Translations under genes and position numbers: made by a program
IMG/VR virus record: IMGVR_UViG_3300046412_000103
Location: 1 to 35,640 of that record
Reading direction: 5' to 3' (one strand)
Source: a virus
Length of the DNA: 35,640 nucleotides
Notes under the pieces: generated by a model
The model's input: only the letters and a program-made list of their open reading frames with translations
The model's database searches: none
What the model was told of the DNA's origin: nothing
Shown: piece after piece, positions 30,698 to 35,640 of the stretch
How positions within the stretch are numbered: position 1 is the first letter of the stretch
How the letters are laid out: each line of letters begins with the position of its first letter

Positions 30698-31480
30698 TCA
30701 CGGCAGCTGGGTCCATGTTTCAGAAGATGTTGGTATTGTACCCCAAGTTTGGCTTCCTGCTAAAACATTACTCCAGGCTTCTCCATCTGCAGCTAGCGGC
30801 TCCCATTTTTCCCGGCCTGATGCTGTAAAGGTTGAAGTAAACTCAGACATTCCACCTGATATTTTGACGTACCCGCCTGCCGCTAATGTTGTTGCCGTTG
30901 GCAAGATTGCAGCAGAAACATTAAATGTAACAGCAGAATTGGCACTAATTGAAGCCTGAGATGATGCGCTTGAATTACCGTCTCTAACCCTTTCACTGCT
31001 TGACGCAGTAGTGGCTGTCGGAGAAACGGTCAAGCTTTTTATGATGATCCTTATCACAGATGCTGACGTTGATGCAGCCAAGGAGGATACCGCGCTAGAA
31101 CCTCGAGTCCTAACCGCGCTTGATGTAGTGGATGCAGACGCAGTAGCTGTTGCATCGTCTTCTCTGACGCGCTGAGAGCTTACCGCTAAAAATGAAGTCG
31201 GACTGGCGGTGCTAGATGATTCTCTGACTCGCGTGCCGTTGCCAGTCGATAGAACAGTTGTTGAAGATACGCCATAAATTAACGCAGAGCCAAGTGGTAC
31301 TCGCCTAGCACTAGCTGTTGTCGTTGCGTCTGTGCTGACCGTTATTGCAAACGATAACGTTCGTTCTGGCGATGCCGTTGCTGATGCAGTACACGCGATT
31401 GCCGCTGATGCATTTTTAATTCCACCAGTAGAGTGTTCGCCGTATGGTACTTCGCTGTATGCAAATACTCCGAATAGCAT
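30698..31480 (-). CDS. Ser/Thr/Ala-rich repeat protein with Trp-repeat end
   Basis: 260 residues. After MLFGVFAYSEVPYGEHSTGG, a low-complexity region contains about five tandem 20-residue units, each opening with an Arg-containing strand (TRVRESSSTASPTSFLAVSS; QRVREDDATATASASTTSSA; ERVRDGNSSASSQASISANS). The last 40 residues have W every 10 residues (KWEPLAADGEA, WSNVLAGSQT, WGTIPTSSET, WTQLP). N-terminal FGVxxxSEVPY and the Trp repeats recur in aquatic phage tail proteins I have seen. Likely a spike or fibre shaft. Exact function unknown. Confidence 0.7.
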   Translation of the reverse strand: MLFGVFAYSEVPYGEHSTGGIKNASAAIACTASATASPERTLSFAITVSTDATTTASARRVPLGSALIYGVSSTTVLSTGNGTRVRESSSTASPTSFLAVSSQRVREDDATATASASTTSSAVRTRGSSAVSSLAASTSASVIRIIIKSLTVSPTATTASSSERVRDGNSSASSQASISANSAVTFNVSAAILPTATTLAAGGYVKISGGMSEFTSTFTASGREKWEPLAADGEAWSNVLAGSQTWGTIPTSSETWTQLP

Positions 31481-31482
31481 CT

Positions 31483-31535
31483 ATTAATCCTCAAAAAGCG
31501 TTTCTAAAAGCCCGCACTATAGAAACTTTTTCGCC
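31483..31535 (-). terminator. Weak candidate terminator/attenuator after the collagen-modifying gene
   Basis: On the minus strand, AAAAAGTTTCTA and TAGAAACGCTTTTT form an imperfect AT-rich stem with a 14-base loop, ending in five T, in the 64-bp gap between the hydroxylase-glycosyltransferase gene and the next fibre gene. The stem has few G-C pairs, so it is at best partly effective. A GAGGA motif for the next gene follows. Confidence 0.35.
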
Positions 31536-31544
31536 ATTATCCTT

Positions 31545-33425
31545 TTAAGTTGTATCGCCTGTAAATCTTTTAGTCCAGATTGTTAGGGAGTACTTTACAC
31601 CTTCAAGTAGTTCGTTACATTGATGCCCGTGGGTAACTTCACCTGGGAACAGGATAACGTCTCCCGTTTTTGTGTTTATATTTGAGAAATCTTGTCTAGG
31701 AAACACCAACTCAGCTCCACGATAATCCTCATTTAATTTTACAGACCCGGTAACAAGCGATGCATCGGTGTGAAGGTTTAGTGAGGTTTGACCTTCTCGA
31801 GAATACTTCATAACAAAAATATCGCGGATGCCAATCATCTCCATTGGACTCCAATACTCCTCGCAAATTTGTGTTATGTGCGTCATGAAGATGTCAGCAA
31901 CTAACTCGTAGTATTCTTGAGACACTTCGTTTAATCGAATTTCTTTAGCAGGGAACTTGTCGTAACTTAACGATCCCCATTGACCATTATGTTCCGCAAG
32001 CGCAATGATTTCTTGGCATTGCCGCTCAGTCAAAAAGGTGCTTACTAAGATCTCTGGAGCAACAACTAAATACCCTCTTAACTCAGTAGGCTCCTTAATA
32101 CCCGGATAGATCCTAGAAAAATGCTTATGCATTTTTGCCTTTTCCGCATCGCCACCGTTCCCATGAAAGACTAAGGGATAACACATATTATTCCGGATAG
32201 CTCCTCCCTCGACTTGAACGAAATCGCAAGACGTTTGAAAAATATACCCCTCAACATCAATTTTAATGTCGTGGTTTTTAGACAGATACTCCTTTGTATA
32301 AAGTAACTGGTCATCGTCACTTTCAGCGTAGTCTCCAATAGAATCAATTAAATGCTTAACCCCTCCAACCGAACCGACAAAACCTCCACTATTTAGGAAT
32401 GGATAATCCCCTTCGGTATCGTACTGGACAGCGAGAGACCTATCAGGCCAACATGTTTTTTCTCCAGAAAACACAATGTCTGAACCAAATCCCAAATAAC
32501 GCGCAATAATCTGCTGTTGAACCTCGCTTGAATTAACAAGGAAAGAATCGTAACCGTCTGAAAAAATAATGATGTCGTTGTCAGGTAAAGTATCAATTGC
32601 TTTGCGTAACAGTGTTATCTTGTGCGCGCCGCCTGGAGACGTCATGTCACCGCCCCGCCAGTCTTGACCTTCTCCAGCAAGAATTATATCAATGTCTTGC
32701 AACTTGCAGGTCTCAACAAGTCTGTATGCTTGCTCCCTATTCGTTGCTACAGTGAAAAAGTGAGGTTTCCCGTACACAAAATAATCATCGTCACTTGTTG
32801 GCTCTGTGTTGGATTTTGCTTCAGCTCGATCTCGTGGAGAACCCATCTGGGTTTCAAAAGCAACCCATTGCAAATTTCTTTGCTTTCTAACCAATGGCAT
32901 CAACTCATCAGACGGGATAAGTGGATGTGCTTTTGTGTCCTCAACTAGTTGCTGTGCTGTCTCAGGTGTTAACGCATAAGCGCAACACCAGTAAGGGTAA
33001 GATACATAATTCAGTCCTTCTTCTGGGGACTCAATAACGCCTTTTTCCATCTCGAGATATGATAAGTAAGCAACCCCGTACTTGGTAGCGGCATCAATGA
33101 TTCGCTGTTCATTGTATTGCTCTTTATCAATTACGAAATCGTCTTCAAAGATGAGGTATATGTCCTCCCCTTTAGCGCATTCTTCCCACAGCTTTAAGTG
33201 AGACAACATGCACCCAACCTCTCCTTTAGTCATCCTTCGGTTGAGCATTGGATCTCTCCAGTCTTTACTGAAGAATAGCCCCTGCTTATTAAGCTCTTCG
33301 TTGGATATTTTTCTCCCATCAACACTCATAACATAATTCGGCTGAATCACCTGGTTGTCTGAGATAAATCTCTGCCTTCTATCGATTCGAAAAGGAAGTG
33401 ATATAACTTTGTTAACTAACGCCAT
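31545..33425 (-). CDS. Fused GT25 + PLOD-type glycosyltransferase + 2OG/Fe(II) hydroxylase
   Basis: 626 residues, three domains. (1) 1-~210: GT25 type, with KVISLPFRIDRR, MTKGEVGCMLSHLKLWEECA (65-84) and LIFEDDFVI (91-99), as in LPS and collagen beta-galactosyltransferases. (2) ~221-440: matches the animal PLOD glucosyltransferase domain: TVATNRE (225-231), GEGQDWRGGD (251-260), IIIFSDGYDSFL (285-296), VFSGEKTCWP (318-327), PFLNSGGFVGSVGG (342-355), ESDDDQLLYTKEYL (368-381), VFHGNG (419-424). (3) ~450-620: double-stranded beta-helix hydroxylase with H552-T-D554, H599 and K611 (GVKYSLTIW), the Fe and 2OG ligands. Activities predicted: Lys hydroxylation, then Gal and Glc transfer. The substrate is probably the collagen-like fibre. 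It overlaps the upstream oxygenase gene by 10 bp. Domain calls strong; activity untested. Confidence 0.9.
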   Translation of the reverse strand: MALVNKVISLPFRIDRRQRFISDNQVIQPNYVMSVDGRKISNEELNKQGLFFSKDWRDPMLNRRMTKGEVGCMLSHLKLWEECAKGEDIYLIFEDDFVIDKEQYNEQRIIDAATKYGVAYLSYLEMEKGVIESPEEGLNYVSYPYWCCAYALTPETAQQLVEDTKAHPLIPSDELMPLVRKQRNLQWVAFETQMGSPRDRAEAKSNTEPTSDDDYFVYGKPHFFTVATNREQAYRLVETCKLQDIDIILAGEGQDWRGGDMTSPGGAHKITLLRKAIDTLPDNDIIIFSDGYDSFLVNSSEVQQQIIARYLGFGSDIVFSGEKTCWPDRSLAVQYDTEGDYPFLNSGGFVGSVGGVKHLIDSIGDYAESDDDQLLYTKEYLSKNHDIKIDVEGYIFQTSCDFVQVEGGAIRNNMCYPLVFHGNGGDAEKAKMHKHFSRIYPGIKEPTELRGYLVVAPEILVSTFLTERQCQEIIALAEHNGQWGSLSYDKFPAKEIRLNEVSQEYYELVADIFMTHITQICEEYWSPMEMIGIRDIFVMKYSREGQTSLNLHTDASLVTGSVKLNEDYRGAELVFPRQDFSNINTKTGDVILFPGEVTHGHQCNELLEGVKYSLTIWTKRFTGDTT

Positions 33426-33955
33426 CTAGGACCCCTGACCCATGATACAAGAGAGTATCTAACTCCTGATGTTACTGTTGTGACTCTATGCTGAAGATAT
33501 GATGGGAATACAAGAATTGACCCCCGCGTTCTAAAGCCTTCGGGGTTCGCGACCTCCGAAAACTCAAATACACCTCCATCATAACTGCTCGGATCAGATA
33601 GCTGTACTGACATACTTAACTTTCTGTCGTAAGGCTGATCTGCCATCCAGTTTATATCGTGATGCCAATCGTATTTGTCGTGTTGGGTTGCATGATACTC
33701 GGTAAACTGAAGCTCGCTTATTTGATTCATGATGTCAAACCAAAATGCATTGGCGTTGGCTTCTGTGACGTAGTCAATAAGTATTTTTTTGAGAGAAAGC
33801 TCCTGATCTATCCACCGAATAGTTGATGACCTATGGTCTGAATTATTATTGTATGTAACGGCGTTATGCTCTGGGTATTTCAGGCTGGTCTCGATTACCG
33901 TATTGCAAAAATCAGAAGGCAGAACACCCTCAAAAAGTTGCCAGCTATCACGCAT
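33416..33955 (-). CDS. 2OG/Fe(II) oxygenase (PKHD/prolyl-hydroxylase-like)
   Basis: 179 residues from ATG 33955, preferred over ATG 33973 because TAAGG lies just upstream and the start overlaps the previous stop by 8 bp (ATGCGTGA). WHHDIN gives H98-x-D100, LQHRV gives H156, and GVRYSLVSW gives R166 for the 2OG carboxylate. YDGGVFEFSE and GSILVFPSYLQH are typical of prolyl-hydroxylase-like (P4H/PKHD) enzymes. Substrate not shown; within a collagen-fibre cassette, a protein residue of the fibre is the first candidate. Next gene overlaps by 10 bp. Confidence 0.85.
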   Translation of the reverse strand: MRDSWQLFEGVLPSDFCNTVIETSLKYPEHNAVTYNNNSDHRSSTIRWIDQELSLKKILIDYVTEANANAFWFDIMNQISELQFTEYHATQHDKYDWHHDINWMADQPYDRKLSMSVQLSDPSSYDGGVFEFSEVANPEGFRTRGSILVFPSYLQHRVTTVTSGVRYSLVSWVRGPRWR

Positions 33956-34583
33956 GAGTAGCCTTATCACCATAAGTTTCTTTCAAAAGGTTCAGGCCAA
34001 TATTTTCTGTTTCGGAAGTCGCGCAACATACCCATCCAGTAAGTATAATTTTTTCGTTAGATAGAGGCGGGTTTCCCCTGTGGGGATGAGTTATGCCTGC
34101 TGGCCACATGAGGAGTGACCCAGTTTTAGGCTGATATCTAACTCCTTGGTACAAGAACTCGGTCTCCCCTCCTTCTGCGACATCGTTCAAATAGATTGAC
34201 CAAGCTAGAACCCTGGAAGCTGACGCACCCGGGCCATGCTCTGAATGCCAAACGGAATATCCTCCGGTTAAGGGGGTAATCTGCAATTTCATAACAGAGC
34301 AAATAAGAGGGAAATCATGAATTGATTGTACCTCGCTACCGTATTCTTCGACAGCATCGAGCACAACATTTTGTATCTCTCCAAAATGGCTGGTCATGTT
34401 CGCGGGCATAAAGATTTGCAGGTCATGTCTGCCAAATTGTTTTTCTTTAAACTGATGTTTACCAGCGTGATACTGGCTCAAGGCACCAGATTCGACAACC
34501 GCTTTCCCGCTTTCTATTATCTCCCGACAAAACTCTTCTGTAATTGCGCTTTCTTTCTCGTATATAAAGTTTACAAAACTCAT
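33948..34583 (-). CDS. 2OG/Fe(II) oxygenase with HxE metal motif
   Basis: 211 residues from ATG 34583 (TGATG coupling with the previous gene). LKLQITPLTGGYSVWHSEHG gives H113-S-E115, where most relatives have HxD; AGITHPHRG gives H166 (or H168), and EKIILTGW gives K178. VLAWSIYLNDVAEGGETEFL and GVRYQPKTGSLLMWPA are otherwise typical of prolyl-4-hydroxylase-like oxygenases. The Glu substitution may still bind iron, as in clavaminate synthase-type enzymes, or mark a changed activity. It is the first modifying enzyme downstream of the fibre and its chaperone-like gene. Confidence 0.85.
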   Translation of the reverse strand: MSFVNFIYEKESAITEEFCREIIESGKAVVESGALSQYHAGKHQFKEKQFGRHDLQIFMPANMTSHFGEIQNVVLDAVEEYGSEVQSIHDFPLICSVMKLQITPLTGGYSVWHSEHGPGASASRVLAWSIYLNDVAEGGETEFLYQGVRYQPKTGSLLMWPAGITHPHRGNPPLSNEKIILTGWVCCATSETENIGLNLLKETYGDKATHA

Positions 34584-35044
34584 CAGTCCGGTACCGTTGG
34601 CCAAGTTACATTGTGGAGCATATATTTGTTATCTGTATTACTCCACCGATACTCAGCGTTTGGATAAGTGCTTGGCACATCCCTAAGTGCTTGCCGATAT
34701 GTAGTCCATTCTGCTTGTTTCTCTGTGGTCAAAGTTGCCCATTTTGTCGGCATTTCGATGTAGTCAGTTTCTCGCAACCTCTCATTTCTTTCAGAGCGCA
34801 CCATATCCATCGCATCCTCGCCTGAGATATTTGATGGAGCGACCCAAGCGGCCACTTCTCCATAATCTCCATTTACAGCATTTTCAAAAAGAGTTCTTCC
34901 CCAATCCTCAGGGTCTTCCATTTGGGCGGTAAACCAAACATAATTTTCATCAAGCTCATCAAAATCAACCTCAAGATCAATCTGTGTGTTTGATGCATTT
35001 ACCCACTTCGGGTTTCGCGCTGAATTTACAGTTCTTACTGTCAT
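34583..35044 (-). CDS. Tail fibre assembly chaperone-like protein (Phage_tail_APC type)
   Basis: 153 residues from ATG 35044, which overlaps the collagen gene's TAA (TAATG); the frame is open slightly further upstream. The last 70 residues have MVRSERNERLRETDYIEMPT, then LTTEKQAEWTTYRQALRDVP, and end HNVTWPTVPD, the recognisable R..R...L..TD...P...Q..W..YR..LRD.P....WP signature of phage tail assembly chaperones. The N-terminal half (ARNPKWVNASNTQIDLEVDF...) is a small beta domain. It probably assists folding or assembly of the collagen-like fibre encoded just upstream. Confidence 0.78.
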   Translation of the reverse strand: MTVRTVNSARNPKWVNASNTQIDLEVDFDELDENYVWFTAQMEDPEDWGRTLFENAVNGDYGEVAAWVAPSNISGEDAMDMVRSERNERLRETDYIEMPTKWATLTTEKQAEWTTYRQALRDVPSTYPNAEYRWSNTDNKYMLHNVTWPTVPD

Positions 35045-35640
35045 TACGCTGTCCTTACCCACAAGTTAAAGGAGGCCTGATTGGTACTTGTCGCACTGTT
35101 ATTAGTGGAATCAGCTTTACCGGGCCCCATGTTTCTCCAAGTCCCAGACGGGTGAGTTAGTGCAACGTTGATCCTACCAGTAATACCGTTGTTATTACCA
35201 GTTACCGACAGTGTGTATTGATTGTTGGACTGTTGATATCCTAATATGGAAGCTGGTGCTGTGCTACCGACTAATACGTTTGTCGTAGACTCGTACACGC
35301 CAAACAAATAAGATCCTACTGCTCCAAGAGTGGTAGATGGTGTTCCGGCTGGACCAGTGGGTCCTGTGGGTCCTGTGGGTCCAGTGGAACCAGTTTGTCC
35401 CTTTTGTCCCTTTTGTCCCTTTTGTCCCTTCTGGCCCGTAGATCCAGTGGCTCCAGTCGGTCCTGTGGGCCCAGTCGGACCTGTAGCCCCCGTCTGACCC
35501 TTTTGGCCTTTTTGGCCTGTGGGGCCTGTGGGGCCTGTAGATCCAGTGGCCCCAATCTCACCCTTCTGCCCTTTTTGGCCTGTAGAGCCCGTGGGCCCAG
35601 TCGGACCTGTTGCTCCAGTCTGACCTTTCTGTCCCTTTTG
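35044..35640 (-). CDS. Collagen-like tail fibre, C-terminal part (joined to 1-963)
   Basis: This is the 3' part of the collagen-like gene; 35431-35640 duplicates 1-219 and unique sequence starts at 35430. Codon phase matches the 963 start. The tract continues with four consecutive GQK triplets, GQT, GST, three GPT, GPA and GTP, then leaves the Gly-X-Y pattern at about residue 353. The last ~97 residues are a small beta-rich C-terminal domain (from [15 protein letters not shown] to FNLWVRTA). Such a non-collagenous cap usually nucleates trimerisation or binds a ligand. It lacks an obvious known receptor-binding fold that I can name. The TAA stop overlaps the next gene's ATG (TAATG at 35042-35046), so the two are translationally coupled. 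Confidence 0.88.
   Translation of the reverse strand, partial: QKGQKGQTGATGPTGPTGSTGQKGQKGEIGATGSTGPTGPTGQKGQKGQTGATGPTGPTGPTGATGSTGQKGQKGQKGQKGQTGSTGPTGPTGPTGPAGTPSTTLGAVGSYLFGVYESTTNVLVGSTAPASILGYQQSNNQYTLSVTGNNNGITGRINVALTHPSGTWRNMGPGKADSTNNSATSTNQASFNLWVRTA
35431..35640. repeat. Terminal overlap copy B (matches 1-219)
   Basis: This is the second copy of the terminal overlap, one 9-bp unit (Gly-Pro-Thr in frame) shorter than copy A. It is best read as the same locus seen twice by the assembly, with either a population polymorphism or slippage in the repeat. A genuine short direct terminal repeat lying by chance within the collagen tract is less likely. Confidence 0.85.

Noticed and set aside
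31545-34583. Recent horizontal acquisition of the modification genes from base composition
   Set aside because: Hand counts on single 60-base lines here (about 32-45% GC) are lower than in terL (about 50-55%), but lines in the neighbouring fibre genes are also low (about 38-43%), so the shift is not specific to the enzymes.
35431-35640. True 210-bp direct terminal repeat of a linear virion genome
   Set aside because: It lies in the middle of a coding repeat, the copies differ by one repeat unit, and the frame is continuous across the join, all better explained by an assembly of a circular or permuted genome. Not excluded without read data.
1-35640. tRNA or rRNA genes
   Set aside because: I saw no T-loop-like GTTCGAATC motif with matching acceptor arms, and no rRNA-like sequence. 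This was by eye; a tRNA scan would be needed to exclude degenerate genes.

Overview
The window looks like one essentially complete tailed-phage genome (Caudoviricetes, podovirus-like). It carries large and small terminase subunits, a portal, a scaffold, an SU10-type major capsid protein, a head-tail adaptor, a P22 gp10-like tail protein, ejection-type internal proteins and fibres, but no tape-measure, sheath or baseplate genes. All 55 predicted genes lie on the minus strand and are tightly packed, many with ATGA, TAATG or GTGA stop/start overlaps. Bases 1-219 recur at 35431-35640 with only a 9-bp in-frame difference, and one reading frame runs across the join, so this is most simply a circular (circularly permuted) genome of about 35.43 kb opened inside its collagen-like fibre gene. 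Several small protein families match what I remember from aquatic and marine phages. No host, integrase, tRNA or polymerase gene is visible.

Following transcription (high to low coordinates): the recombination block (13847-12437) encodes a Sak/Rad52-like annealing protein, a YqaJ/lambda-type exonuclease and a small SSB-like protein. A regulatory and NinB/NinG block follows (12349-10854), then two small early genes behind a strong promoter module (10775-10280). Next comes a 500-bp non-coding region with a 10-bp iteron array (about 9783-10279), a conserved 98-aa protein and an SF2 helicase (9782-8014). A second copy of the early promoter module (about 7916-8002) leads into small genes (7930-6641). 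Packaging follows (terS, terL), then virion proteins (4871-976), including a protein with degenerate ParB-like and ADP-ribosyltransferase-like segments.

The most striking part crosses the window ends. A 449-residue collagen-like fibre (963 to 1, then 35430 to 35044) has about 69 uninterrupted Gly-X-Y triplets, and all 18 lysines of that tract sit in X-Lys-Gly. It is followed without gaps by a tail-assembly-chaperone-like gene, two 2-oxoglutarate/Fe(II) oxygenases, and a 626-residue protein that joins a GT25 (collagen-galactosyltransferase type) domain, a PLOD-type (procollagen lysyl glucosyltransferase) domain and a C-terminal 2OG/Fe(II) hydroxylase. I infer a phage collagen-maturation cassette able to hydroxylate and glycosylate the phage's own collagen-like fibre, analogous in principle to animal PLOD/COLGALT and mimivirus L230.

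Downstream lie more fibre and tail genes (31480-26347), internal virion proteins (26347-21657), portal, scaffold and capsid (21660-17257), a series of small basic or membrane proteins (17207-14672), and lysis genes (holin-like 14736-14359, T4-type lysozyme 14362-13922), which returns to the recombination operon. All functional calls are from reading the sequence; none was tested by database search.
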